Shown piece after piece: positions 41,988 to 51,851 of a stretch of DNA of 64,000 bases. Each line of letters begins with the position of its first letter. The stretch's first letter is position 1. Position numbers and translations under genes: made by a program. The stretch covers positions 310,001-374,000 of the forward strand of contig CAWKHX010000017.1 in assembly GCA_963849605.1 (NCBI GenBank), read 5' to 3'. Source of the DNA: DASPHG01 sp963849605. GTDB taxonomy: Bacteria > Actinomycetota > Thermoleophilia > Solirubrobacterales > Thermoleophilaceae. Below the pieces are notes generated by a model. The model did no database searches. It was not told the origin of the DNA and saw only the letters and a program-made list of their open reading frames with translations.

Positions 41988-43172
41988 ATGGGGCGAATGA
42001 CCATCGACCCCATGACGGAGATCGAAGGCCTCGTCGCGTTCGAAGGGCGCTGGCCGGGCACGGATGCCGAGCGCCGGGCCGCCCGGCACCTCGAGCAGCG
42101 GCTTCAGGCGCTCGGCCGCGACGCGGAGGTCGAGCCCGCCAGCGTCTACCCGAACTACGCCGTCACGCACGCGATCCACGCCCTGATCGCGATCGTCGGA
42201 AGCGTCCTGTCCGTCTACACGCCCGTCGTCGGCGCCGCGCTCGTCCTGTTCGCGACCATCTCGGCGTTCGGCGATCTCACCGGCAGCCTCTACATCGTGC
42301 GCCGGCTGACCGGCCGCCGCGCGTCACAGAACGTGACGTCGAAAGAGAGCGGCGGCAACAAGACCGGCACGGTGATCCTGACCGCCCACTACGACGCCGC
42401 GCACACCGGCGCCGTCTTCGGCCGCAAGGCCGTCGAGCGCCGCGCGACGTTCGGGAAGCTGATCCGGCGCGGCCTCGGGCCGTTCGAGCCGTTCTTCTGG
42501 GCGCTCGTCCTGATCCTGATCTGCACCCTCGTGCGGCTGATCGGCTTCGAGGGCACGCCGCTCACGGTCGTCCAGTTCATCCCGACCGTGGTCCTGATCG
42601 CGAGCATCCCGCTGCTCGTCGACATCGCGCTGTCGGACGTCGTCCCGGGGGCGAACGACAACGCGTCCGGCGTCGCCACAGTGCTGCGGCTGGCGGAGCG
42701 CTACAGCGGCCGGCTCGAGCACTTCGACGTATGGGTCGTCTTCCCCGGCGCCGAGGAGGGCCTTCTCCTCGGGATGCGCGAATGGGTTGAGAAGCACAAG
42801 GGCGAACTCGACCGCGAGCGAACGGTCTTCCTGAACGTCGACATGGCGGGAACCGGCACCGTGCGCTGGATCGAGAAGGAGGGCCTCGTGACGGCGCTCC
42901 GCTACCACCCCAGCCTCATCCAGCTGTGCGAGGAGATCGGCGACGGGCGAGGGATGGTCTCCCGGCACGCGACCGACGCGCTCGTGCCGCGCTCGGCCGG
43001 CTTCCCCGCGATCACGATCACGTCGCGGAACGCGCTCGACTACGCGCCCCACTGGCACCAGCCGACCGACACGGCGGACCGCATCGACCTCGATTCGCTC
43101 GAGCGGACCTACGCCTTCTGCGGCGCGCTGCTCGAGCGCCTCGACGCGTCGATCGGCCCGGAGCTCGCGTAG
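41988..43172 (+). CDS. Membrane-embedded M28-family metallopeptidase
   Basis: 394 residues. The M28 dizinc site is complete: ILTAHYDAAHTG (His, Asp), PGANDNASGVATVL (Asp), FPGAEEGLLLGMREW (Glu pair), FLNVDMAGTG (Asp) and PHWHQPTDTADRI (His). Two helical segments lie within the N-terminal half (HAIHALIAIVGSVLSVYTPV; FFWALVLILICTLVRLIGF), so it is membrane-associated. The usual role is an aminopeptidase. The substrate is unknown. The 3' end overlaps the AacS gene by 64 bp. Confidence 0.88.
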   Translation: MGRMTIDPMTEIEGLVAFEGRWPGTDAERRAARHLEQRLQALGRDAEVEPASVYPNYAVTHAIHALIAIVGSVLSVYTPVVGAALVLFATISAFGDLTGSLYIVRRLTGRRASQNVTSKESGGNKTGTVILTAHYDAAHTGAVFGRKAVERRATFGKLIRRGLGPFEPFFWALVLILICTLVRLIGFEGTPLTVVQFIPTVVLIASIPLLVDIALSDVVPGANDNASGVATVLRLAERYSGRLEHFDVWVVFPGAEEGLLLGMREWVEKHKGELDRERTVFLNVDMAGTGTVRWIEKEGLVTALRYHPSLIQLCEEIGDGRGMVSRHATDALVPRSAGFPAITITSRNALDYAPHWHQPTDTADRIDLDSLERTYAFCGALLERLDASIGPELA

Positions 43173-45022
43173 CGGACGAACCAGTCGAACGCGTCCGGGT
43201 TCGCCAGCGAGTCGCGGCTGGCCGCCTTGTCCGGGTCCGCGCCCATCAGGATCTTCTTCACCGGCACCTCGAGCTTCTTGCCGCTGAGGGTGCGCGGGAC
43301 AGCGTCGATCCGGACGATCTCGTCCGGCACGTGCCGCGGCGAGCAGCGTGACCTGATCTGGCGGCGGATCTTGTCCTTCACGTCGTCGGTGAGCTCACCG
43401 CTGGTCACGACGAACAACGGCATCCAGTCGTCGACGTCGATGACAAGGCTGTCAAGCACCTCGGGGACCGCCTCGACCGCGCTGTAGATCTCGCTCGTCC
43501 CCATGCGGATCCCCTGGCGGTTGATCGTCGAATCCGAGCGGCCGTAGATCACGCCCGTCCCCCGCTCCGTGATCTTCAGCCAGTCGCCGTGGCGCCATAC
43601 GCCGGGGAACATGTCGAAGTAGCTCTCGCGGTAGCGCTCGCCGTCCGGGTCGTTCCAGAAGAAGAGCGGCATCGAAGGCATCGGCTCGGTGATCACCAGC
43701 TCGCCCACCTCGTCGATCACGGGCTCACCCGCCTCGCTCCACGCCTCGACCTTCGCCCCGAGCGCGCGCGCCTGCAGCTCGCCCTCGTACACGGGCAGGA
43801 TCGGGCACGCGCCGACGAACGCTGTGCAGAGGTCGGTGCCGCCGCTGGTCGAGAACAGCCAGACGTCGTCCTTGACGTTTTCGTAGATCCACCGGAAGCC
43901 CTCCGGGGGGAGTGGCGACCCGGTCGAGCCGATGCTCGCGAGCTGCGGCAGATCCGGCGGCGCAGCGTTCTCCTTCATGCAGTTCGAGATGAACGCGGCG
44001 CTCGTCCCGAAGCACGTGACGCCCGCGTCCGCCGCGAGCCCCCACAGCGCGTCGGGCGCCGGCGCGCCGTCATAGAGGACGATCGCCGACCCGGCGAGCA
44101 GCCCGCCGACCAGGAAGTTCCACATCATCCAGCCCGTCGTCGTGAACCAGAAGAAGCGGTCGTCCGGCGTCAGGTTCGAGTGCAGGTTCGCCTTCTTCAG
44201 GTGCTCGAGCAGGATCCCGCCCTGGCCCTGGACGATCGCCTTCGGCAGCCCGGTCGTGCCGGACGAGTAGAGGACCCACAGCGGATGGTCGAACGGCACC
44301 TGCTCGAAACTGAGCTCGTCCGGGTCGGGCAGGTCCCAGGCGCCACCGGCGAGGTAGGGCACTCGGATCGTGTGCTCGAGGCTCGGGATCGCCGCCTCGA
44401 TCTGGGCGACCTGGTCGCTGCGGTCGAAGTCCTTCCCGTTGTAGCGGTACCCGTCGACCGCAAGCAGCACCTTAGGCTCGATCTGGGCGAAGCGGTCGAT
44501 CACCGTCGGCGCGCCGAACTCCGGCGCCGCGCTCGACCAGATCGCGCCGATGCTGGCGGTCGCGAGGAACGCCGCGACGGTCTCGGGGATGTTCGGCATG
44601 TACGCGACCACGCGGTCGCCGCGCCCGACTCCGAGGCGGCGCAGCTCGGTCGCCACGCGCGCGGTCATGTCCGCCAGCTCGTCCCAGGTCAACTCGGAGA
44701 GCTCGCGCAGCTCGGACGCGTGGACGATCGCCGTCTCGCCAGGGCGGCGCTCGTAGAAGAGCCGCTCGGCGTAGTTCACGCTCGCGCCGGGGAACCACTC
44801 TGCGCCGGGCATCTCCCTCCGCGTGAGCACGCCGTCGTGCCCGCCCGGCATCTCGAAGTACTCCCACAGCGACGCCCAGAAGGCATCGAGGTCCTCGACC
44901 GACCAGCGCCAGAGCTGGTCGTAGGTCTCGAATCCCCGGTCGAGCCACCGCATGTAGTGCGTCAGCCGCGAGCTCTCGACCCACTCGGGGGAGGGCTGCC
45001 AGAGGAGGTCGCCTTCAGCCAT
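43109..45022 (-). CDS. aacS: Acetoacetyl-CoA synthetase
   Basis: 637 residues from the ATG at 45022. Acyl-adenylate enzyme: LLWQPSPEWVESSRLTHYMR is the typical AacS N-terminus, the AMP-binding P-loop is WVLYSSGTTGLPKAIVQGQG, and SSGAPEF-like, GVWRHGDWLKIT, GRSDSTINRQGIRMGTSEIY and the C-terminal acylation Lys in RTLSGKKLEVPVKKIL follow. It activates acetoacetate to acetoacetyl-CoA with ATP. That suits the nearby HMG-CoA lyase, which makes acetoacetate. Convergent overlap with the M28 gene. Confidence 0.9.
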   Translation of the reverse strand: MAEGDLLWQPSPEWVESSRLTHYMRWLDRGFETYDQLWRWSVEDLDAFWASLWEYFEMPGGHDGVLTRREMPGAEWFPGASVNYAERLFYERRPGETAIVHASELRELSELTWDELADMTARVATELRRLGVGRGDRVVAYMPNIPETVAAFLATASIGAIWSSAAPEFGAPTVIDRFAQIEPKVLLAVDGYRYNGKDFDRSDQVAQIEAAIPSLEHTIRVPYLAGGAWDLPDPDELSFEQVPFDHPLWVLYSSGTTGLPKAIVQGQGGILLEHLKKANLHSNLTPDDRFFWFTTTGWMMWNFLVGGLLAGSAIVLYDGAPAPDALWGLAADAGVTCFGTSAAFISNCMKENAAPPDLPQLASIGSTGSPLPPEGFRWIYENVKDDVWLFSTSGGTDLCTAFVGACPILPVYEGELQARALGAKVEAWSEAGEPVIDEVGELVITEPMPSMPLFFWNDPDGERYRESYFDMFPGVWRHGDWLKITERGTGVIYGRSDSTINRQGIRMGTSEIYSAVEAVPEVLDSLVIDVDDWMPLFVVTSGELTDDVKDKIRRQIRSRCSPRHVPDEIVRIDAVPRTLSGKKLEVPVKKILMGADPDKAASRDSLANPDAFDWFVRYASSGPIDASRRSSSAPQKA

Positions 45023-45032
45023 CGGTGCTGTT

Positions 45033-45950
45033 TTAGCCGAGTCGCTCGCGCGCCGCCTCGATATGGCGCCTGCCCGCGGCAATCGCGGCCCGCGCCTGGT
45101 CGACCCGATACTCGGTCGGATCGCCTGACAGGAGCTCGTTTGCCTGGTCGTAGCGGGCAATTGCCTGCTCGTACTCGGCGAGCGCCGCCCGCGGCGCGTT
45201 CGGCATCGACGTGTCGAGGTCGAGCGACCGGATGTCGTCGCCCAGTTCCACGAGCTCGTCGTCGGCGCTCCGCTCTCCCGCCTCGCGCACCTCCTTCTCC
45301 CGGGCTCGCCGCCGCCGTGCGCGAGCGGCCAGCAGGACGGCGCCGAGGATGAACGGCAGCGCGATCGCGCCCGCCACGATCAGGACGCCGAGCTTGAACG
45401 CGTCGCCAAGGTCGTCGAGGAAGTCGTCGGGGTCCGGAACCGAAGGCGGCTGCTGCCCGGGGTCACTTTCGGGACCCGGATCGATGCGCGCGATCCGCGG
45501 AATCGCCGCAAGCAGCTCATCCACCAACCTGTCGTCCGGACGTTGGTTCACGGCCATCCGGAGCGCGCCCGCGGCCGCGTCGGATTGTGGGTACGACGTG
45601 ACGACCCAGTAGTCGTTGCCCGCGACCGTGATCAACGATCCGCGTACACGGAGCGTGCGATCGATCTCGTTCGCAAACGCGCCGACCCCGCCCGACGCGA
45701 CCGCCGCCGGAACGACCGCGACCTTGATGCGCCCGATCGCGGACCGGACGATCTCGAGCCGCACCCGGCCCTGCTCGGGCACCGTGAGCCGGTCCGCCGC
45801 GCCGGGGTGAACGTAGACCGGATCGTCCTTCAGCGCCTGTGCCGCGGTCTCGGCCGGTGTCGCGGCGTTTGCCGGCGCGGCCGTGATGGCCACCAACAGC
45901 AGAAGGGCTCTAAACAGGCGTGACCGGATTGCGCTTGGCGGGCCACTCAC
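45033..45950 (-). CDS. Secreted/membrane-anchored protein of unknown function
   Basis: 305 residues from a GTG at 45950, or slightly later. Signal peptide (RALLLLVAITAAPANAA), an extracellular domain (DDPVYVHPGAADRLTVPEQG ... SLITVAGNDYWVVTSYPQSD), one helix at about 190-212 (LIVAGAIALPFILGAVLLAA), and a cytoplasmic charged tail with helices (AALAEYEQAIARYDQANELL). The outside domain recalls TPM-like proteins but no certain match. The start overlaps the end of the carboxylase gene by about 40 bp. Confidence 0.6.
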   Translation of the reverse strand: MSGPPSAIRSRLFRALLLLVAITAAPANAATPAETAAQALKDDPVYVHPGAADRLTVPEQGRVRLEIVRSAIGRIKVAVVPAAVASGGVGAFANEIDRTLRVRGSLITVAGNDYWVVTSYPQSDAAAGALRMAVNQRPDDRLVDELLAAIPRIARIDPGPESDPGQQPPSVPDPDDFLDDLGDAFKLGVLIVAGAIALPFILGAVLLAARARRRRAREKEVREAGERSADDELVELGDDIRSLDLDTSMPNAPRAALAEYEQAIARYDQANELLSGDPTEYRVDQARAAIAAGRRHIEAARERLG

Positions 45951-47430
45951 GCGCGCGGCCCTCGTAGAGGGTGAAGCGGCGCGCGATCTCGGCGCGGAGG
46001 TCCTCCGGCTGAATCACGGCGTCCACGACGAGCTCCGACGCGAGGTGGAGGATGTCGATCTCCTCCGCGTACTCGCGGCGCAGCTCCTCGGTGCGGCGCG
46101 CGCGCTCCTCGTCGTCCTCGATCGCGTTCAGCTGGTTGTAGAAGACGGCGTTGATGGCCGCCTGCGGCCCCATCACGGCGATCTTCGCGCCCGGCAGCGC
46201 GATGCACGCGTCCGGGTCGAAGGCCGGTCCCGCCATCGCGTACAGGCCGGCGCCGTATGCCTTGCGGATGATCACCGAGAGCTTCGGCACCGTCGCCTCC
46301 GAGACGGCCGAGATCATCTTCGCGCCGGCGCGGATGATGCCCTGGCGCTCGACCTGCGTCCCGATCATGAAGCCCGGGACGTCGGCGAGGAAGAGCAGCG
46401 GGATGTTGAACGCGTTGCAGGTCCAGATGAACCGGGCGGCCTTGTCGGAGGAGTCGACGAACAGGACTCCCCCGCGCTGCTTCGGCTGGTTGGCGACGAT
46501 CCCGACGACGCGGCCCTCGATGCGCGCGTAGCCGACCACGAGCTCCTTCGCCCAGCGCTTCTGCACCTCGAGGAACGAGTCGGCGTCGACGAGCGAATCG
46601 AGCAGCTCGTACACGTCGAACGGCTTGTTCTCGTCCTCCGGCACGATCCCGCGAATCGCCGCGTCGCTCGCGGGCGCCGCCGGCGGCGCGGGCGGCGGCT
46701 GCTCCTGCCAGTTCGTCGGGAAATACGACAGGTAGCGCTTGGCGAGGTCGATGCCGTCCTCGTCCGACTTGACGAGGAAGTGGCCGCAGCCTGAGACGCC
46801 GGTGTGCATCTTCGCCCCGCCCATCTCCTCGAGCGTGACCGTCTCGCCGATGACCATCTCGGCCATCCGCGGAGAGCCGAGGTACATCGACGCGTTGCCC
46901 TCGCGCATGATCACGACGTCGCAGAACGCCGGGATGTAGGCGCCGCCCGCGGCGCTCGGCCCGAACAGCACGCACACCTGCGGCACGACGCCCGACAGCT
47001 TCACCTCGGTGTGGAAGATCTTCCCGGCGCCCCGTCGGCCAGGGAACATCTGCACCTGGTCGGTAATCCGCGCCCCGGCGGAGTCGACGAGGTAGATCAT
47101 CGGGACGCGGTGCTTGAGCGCCTGCTCCTGGATCCGGATGATCTTCTCGACGGTCTTCGGGCCCCACGAGCCCGCCTTCACGGTCGGGTCGTTCGCCATC
47201 ACCGCCACCTGGCGGCCGGCGATCGAGCCCATGCCGGTCACGACGCCGTCCGCGCCGAAGCCGTCCTGCTCCCAGTTCGCGAGCAGCGCCTCCTCGGCGA
47301 ATGCGTCGGCGTCGAGCAGCCGCGCGATCCGCTCGCGCACGGGCAGCTTGCCCTGCTGCGCCGACTTCTCGTGATGGCGCTCAGGCCCGCCGGAACGGGC
47401 GCGGTCGAGTGCCTGCTTCAGGTCGGACAT
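45910..47430 (-). CDS. Biotin-dependent acyl-CoA carboxylase, carboxyltransferase subunit
   Basis: 506 residues. The paired crotonase domains of the beta (carboxyltransferase) subunit are visible: GVVTGMGSIAGRQVAVMAND, FGPSAAGGAYIPAFCDVVIM, RIEGRVVGIVANQPKQRGGV, FLADVPGFMIGTQVERQG and IRKAYGAGLYAMAGPAF. The last motif differs from that of PccB (GGAY) and of MccB (GNYGMCGRAY), so the acyl-CoA used is uncertain. It transfers CO2 from carboxybiotin to the acyl-CoA. No biotin-carboxylase subunit is in this window. Gene neighbours suggest methylcrotonyl-CoA; this is inference. Confidence 0.88.
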   Translation of the reverse strand: MSDLKQALDRARSGGPERHHEKSAQQGKLPVRERIARLLDADAFAEEALLANWEQDGFGADGVVTGMGSIAGRQVAVMANDPTVKAGSWGPKTVEKIIRIQEQALKHRVPMIYLVDSAGARITDQVQMFPGRRGAGKIFHTEVKLSGVVPQVCVLFGPSAAGGAYIPAFCDVVIMREGNASMYLGSPRMAEMVIGETVTLEEMGGAKMHTGVSGCGHFLVKSDEDGIDLAKRYLSYFPTNWQEQPPPAPPAAPASDAAIRGIVPEDENKPFDVYELLDSLVDADSFLEVQKRWAKELVVGYARIEGRVVGIVANQPKQRGGVLFVDSSDKAARFIWTCNAFNIPLLFLADVPGFMIGTQVERQGIIRAGAKMISAVSEATVPKLSVIIRKAYGAGLYAMAGPAFDPDACIALPGAKIAVMGPQAAINAVFYNQLNAIEDDEERARRTEELRREYAEEIDILHLASELVVDAVIQPEDLRAEIARRFTLYEGRAREWPAKRNPVTPV

Positions 47431-47454
47431 CCGGCGCCGGAGTCTACGGCGCGG

Positions 47455-48846
47455 CTAGAAGGAGACGGTGCTGTTGTTCGAGCAGGTGGACGTGCCGGCA
47501 TTGCATACGCGGTACGTGAACGTGCCCGCGCCCTTGCCGCCGATGTTGTCCGTCTGGAAGCCGTCGTTGGTCGTGCCCGTCACGATCCGGACGTTGTTGC
47601 GGTAGATGTCGACGGTCGCGCTTCCCGCGCCGCTCCACGTCAGGTCCGCCGCGCGGACGCTCCTGGTCTTGTAGCCGCGCGTCGAGAGCGAGAACGGATT
47701 CGGCGCACCGGCGGGGCCGACGTAGAGCAGGTGGTTCGCGGTGGAGAGCGAGTTAGTGACGACGCCGGTCGTCAGCTCAGCGGCGAGCGCGCTGCGGACG
47801 GTCGCCGGCGAGGCGCTGGGGTTCCCCTGCAGATAGAGCGCGGCGGCGCCGGTGGTGTGCGGCGTCGCCATTGACGTCCCGCTCCAGGCCGCGCTGCCAC
47901 CGGTCGCGATGTCGATGGACGTGATCGAGGAGCCCGGCGCGAACCAGTCGACACAGCTGCCGTAGTTCGAGAACGATGACCGCGCATCGGTGCTCGTGGT
48001 CGCGCCGATCGTCAGCGCGGAGGCCGTGCGCGCGGGCGAGTAGTTGCACGCGTTCGCGTTGCTGTTGCCGGCAGCGATCGCGTAGGTGACGCCGTCCGCG
48101 ATCGAGTTCGCGACCGCAGTGTCCACCGACGAGCTCGCGCCGCCGCCGAGGCTCATGTTCGCTACGGCCGCCTCGCCCGGGTCGTGCTGCGCAGTGACCC
48201 AGTTGATCCCGTCGATGACCCACGACCAGAGGCCAGAGCCGCCGCAGTCGAGCACGCGGACCGAGACCAAGTTCACACCCTTGGCGACACCCCACGTCGT
48301 GCCGCCGATCGTCCCCGCCACATGCGTGCCGTGGCCATCGCAGTCGTCAGGCGTCGTCGAGTCGTCGACGAACTCCGCGCCCCAAGCGGCGCGGTCCGAG
48401 CTGAGCCCGTCGAACTCCGAGTGCGTGATCCGGATGCCGGTGTCGATCACGTACGCGGTCACTCCCGCGCCGGTCTGCGTGTAGGTGTAGGTCCCGCTGA
48501 GCGGCAGCGTGCGCTGGTCGATCCGGTCGAGTCCCCACGTGGCGCCGGACTGGGTCACAGACGCGTGCGCGACCCCGTCGTGCTCCACGTAGTCGACCCG
48601 CGGGTCGTTCTCGATCTTCGCCAGCTGGCCCGGCGGGATCTTGCCCGCGTAGCCCTCGAGCGCGCTGCCGTACACGAGCCGGTCCTGCACGCCGTACTTG
48701 CGCCCGTGCTCCTTCGCGACCGCTGCCGAGTCGGCCGAGTCCTTCAGGACGACGATGTAGCGGTCCTTCACCGACGGAGCCGCGGAGGCGGCGGCCGGGA
48801 CGCAGAGCGCGATCAGGGCAGCGAGCAGAGGGAGGGCGCGAGCCAT
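47455..48846 (-). CDS. Secreted subtilisin-family (S8) serine protease
   Basis: 463 residues. Signal peptide (LPLLAALIALCVPAAASA), an I9 propeptide (VKDRYIVVLKDSADSAAVAK ... VDYVEHDGVA), and a proteinase K/aqualysin-like catalytic domain with Asp in VTAYVIDTGI, His in DCDGHGTHVAGTIGG, oxyanion Asn in AIAAGNSNANACNYSP and Ser in WSGTSMATPHTTGAAAL. Cys pairs are placed as in proteinase K relatives. A C-terminal beta domain (about 390-463; ADLTWSGAGSATVDIYRNNV) may bind substrate or the surface. Not obviously related to the metabolic genes around it. Confidence 0.95.
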   Translation of the reverse strand: MARALPLLAALIALCVPAAASAAPSVKDRYIVVLKDSADSAAVAKEHGRKYGVQDRLVYGSALEGYAGKIPPGQLAKIENDPRVDYVEHDGVAHASVTQSGATWGLDRIDQRTLPLSGTYTYTQTGAGVTAYVIDTGIRITHSEFDGLSSDRAAWGAEFVDDSTTPDDCDGHGTHVAGTIGGTTWGVAKGVNLVSVRVLDCGGSGLWSWVIDGINWVTAQHDPGEAAVANMSLGGGASSSVDTAVANSIADGVTYAIAAGNSNANACNYSPARTASALTIGATTSTDARSSFSNYGSCVDWFAPGSSITSIDIATGGSAAWSGTSMATPHTTGAAALYLQGNPSASPATVRSALAAELTTGVVTNSLSTANHLLYVGPAGAPNPFSLSTRGYKTRSVRAADLTWSGAGSATVDIYRNNVRIVTGTTNDGFQTDNIGGKGAGTFTYRVCNAGTSTCSNNSTVSF

Positions 48847-48864
48847 ACACCCAAGGTAGCCCAG

Positions 48865-49758
<894 letters not shown>

Positions 49759-49792
49759 TAGCCTCCGATCCTCAAAGAGCGGAGGAGCCTAC

Positions 49793-50572
49793 ATGGGCCT
49801 GGTCCTTACAGAAGACCGCGGTGCGGTCCGGCACATCGTCCTGAACCGTCCCGAGAAGCGGAATGCGCTCGGGGCCGACGTGATCGCAGAGCTCGGGGCC
49901 GCGATCCAGGACGCCGCGTACGACGACGACGTCCGCGTGGTCGTGCTCCGTGGCGAGGGGCCGATGTTCTCCTCGGGCATGGACGTCGGCGACCTGAAGA
50001 CCCTGTCGGACGACCCGTCCCACCTGCGCCGATATCGCACGCCGATCCTCCAGATCTGGAACCTGCTCGAGGAGATGCTGAAGCCGACGATCTGCCAGAT
50101 CCACGGCGCGGCACTCGGCGGCGCCTTCGAGCTGGCCACTGCGTGCGACATGCGCACGATGGCCGAGGACGCGCTCGCGGGGATCATGGAGGTGCGCATC
50201 GGCCTGCTGCCCGACGTCGGAGGCTGCTCGCGGCTGCCGGCGATCGTCGGGCTCGGCAACGCGAAGGAGCTGATCATGACCGGCAAGGTGATCGACGGGC
50301 GCGAGGCGCATCGGATCGGCTTCGCCAACAGGATCGCCCCCGCCGACCAGCTGGACGAGGTGACCGAGGCGTTCGCGAACGAGTTCCTCGCATGCGCGCC
50401 GAAGGCGGTCGGACTCGCGAAGCGCGTGCTGGACGCCGCCGCGAAGCCGGCCCTCGCCGCGACGCTCGAGCAGGAGGTCCAGGCGCAGGAGCGGCTCGCC
50501 GAGACCGAGGACTTCAAGGAGGGCGCGCGAGCGTTCTTCGAGAAGCGCCAGCCGGACTTCGCGGGCCGATGA
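49793..50572 (+). CDS. Enoyl-CoA hydratase
   Basis: 259 residues from the ATG at 49793 with RBS GGAGGAG. Crotonase fold with both catalytic Glu: IHGAALGGAFELATACDMRT (first Glu in FEL) and AGIMEVRIGLLPDVGG (second). Oxyanion loop GPMFSSGMDVGDLK. It should hydrate trans-2-enoyl-CoA or a branched relative such as 3-methylglutaconyl-CoA. Followed by ridA with a 4-bp overlap (ATGA). Confidence 0.9.
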   Translation: MGLVLTEDRGAVRHIVLNRPEKRNALGADVIAELGAAIQDAAYDDDVRVVVLRGEGPMFSSGMDVGDLKTLSDDPSHLRRYRTPILQIWNLLEEMLKPTICQIHGAALGGAFELATACDMRTMAEDALAGIMEVRIGLLPDVGGCSRLPAIVGLGNAKELIMTGKVIDGREAHRIGFANRIAPADQLDEVTEAFANEFLACAPKAVGLAKRVLDAAAKPALAATLEQEVQAQERLAETEDFKEGARAFFEKRQPDFAGR

Positions 50573-51006
50573 AGCTCGACATCGAGCTTCCCGAGCCTCC
50601 GTCGGCCGCCGGCAGCTACCAGCTCTTGAAGCGCCACCGCGATCTCGTCTTCCTGTCGGGCCATGGCCCGATCGAGGACGGCACGCTGATCACCGGGAAG
50701 GTAGGCGCCGACCTGACCGCTGAGGAGGGCGCGCACGCTGCGCGCGTGACTGGTCTCAACCTGCTCGCGACGCTCAAGAAGGAGCTGGATGAGCTGGAGA
50801 ACGTGACGTCCGTGCTCAAGCTGGTCGGCATGGTCAACGTCGCTCCGGGCTTCGACGATCTCCCTGCGGTGATCAACGGCTGCTCCGACCTGTTCATCGA
50901 GGTGTTCGGCGAGAAGGTCGGCCGCCACGCGCGCGCGGCGGTCGGCATGGCCGAGCTGCCGTTCGGGATGGCGGTCGAGATCGAGGCCATCGTGGCGGTG
51001 CGGTGA
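50569..51006 (+). CDS. RidA/YjgF-family protein
   Basis: 145 residues from the ATG at 50569, overlapping the hydratase stop by 4 bp. Family pattern: SYQLLKRHRDLVFLSGHGPI, NLLATLKKELDELENVTSVL, LVGMVNVAPGFDDLPAVING and GRHARAAVGMAELPFGMAVE. RidA proteins hydrolyse reactive enamine/imine intermediates such as those from threonine ammonia-lyase. The longer, about 150-residue form seen here is a common actinobacterial subfamily whose substrate is unclear. The trimer-forming Arg is present in GRHARAA. Confidence 0.85.
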   Translation: MKLDIELPEPPSAAGSYQLLKRHRDLVFLSGHGPIEDGTLITGKVGADLTAEEGAHAARVTGLNLLATLKKELDELENVTSVLKLVGMVNVAPGFDDLPAVINGCSDLFIEVFGEKVGRHARAAVGMAELPFGMAVEIEAIVAVR

Positions 51007-51851
51007 GCATGCCCACGGCGGAAGGCATCTACTACGAGGAGGCGGGCCAGGGCGAGCCGCTCTTGATGGTCCAGGGCCTCGGGACGGACCATTTCGGGTG
51101 GATCCTCCAGGTGCCCGAGCTCTCGAAGCACTACCGCGTCATCACCTTCGACAATCGCGACGTCGGCCAGTCGAAGCAGGCGGAGGGGCCATACGAGATC
51201 GCGGACATGGCGCGCGATGCGCTCGCGCTCGCCGACCACCTCGAGCTCGACGACTTCCACCTGGTCGGCATGTCGATGGGCGGCGCGATCGCACAGGAGA
51301 TGGCGCTGCAGGCGCAGGCGCGGCTGCGCACGCTGACGCTGGTGGTCACGTTCGCGGGCGGCGGGAACTGGGCGACCGAGCGCGCGCGGGTGTGGTCTGA
51401 GATCCGCGCCCTGATCGACCTAGGCACCCATCTCGACTGGCTCCTGCTCTACGGCATGTCGGAACAGTTCTACGAGGACCCCGAACGCATTGCCTACTCG
51501 AAGCAGCTGATGCGCGCGAACCCGCACCCGCAGCCGGTGGAGGCGTTCCAGCGCCAGGTCGAGGCGAGCGGCCGGCACGAGACGCGCGACCGACTGAGCC
51601 AGATCTCCGTCCCAACGCACGTGATCGGCGCCGAGCACGACACGCTCGTCCCGGTGTGGAAGTCGCAGGAAATCGCGGAGCTGATCCCGGGCGCCGACTA
51701 CTCGGTCATGCCGCGGGCGCCGCACGCGCTCAACATGGAGCGCGCCGAGGAGTTCAACGAGCTCGTGCTGGGATGGCTGCGATCAGCGGGGGCCCGGGCT
51801 CCAGTCGACGGGACCGGCGACCAGGACGTGGCTGCCGAGCGTACGGCCTAG
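51003..51851 (+). CDS. Alpha/beta hydrolase
   Basis: 282 residues from a GTG overlapping the RidA stop by 4 bp (GTGA). Core: LLMVQGLGTDHFGWILQVPE, FDNRDVGQSKQAEGPYEIAD, nucleophile Ser in LVGMSMGGAIAQEM, acid Asp in VIGAEHDTLVPVW and His in PRAPHALNMERAEEF. The family is broad (esterases, lyases). The C-terminal ~20 residues overlap antisense with the HMG-CoA lyase gene and may not be conserved. Part of the acyl-CoA gene group. Confidence 0.88.
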   Translation: MSMPTAEGIYYEEAGQGEPLLMVQGLGTDHFGWILQVPELSKHYRVITFDNRDVGQSKQAEGPYEIADMARDALALADHLELDDFHLVGMSMGGAIAQEMALQAQARLRTLTLVVTFAGGGNWATERARVWSEIRALIDLGTHLDWLLLYGMSEQFYEDPERIAYSKQLMRANPHPQPVEAFQRQVEASGRHETRDRLSQISVPTHVIGAEHDTLVPVWKSQEIAELIPGADYSVMPRAPHALNMERAEEFNELVLGWLRSAGARAPVDGTGDQDVAAERTA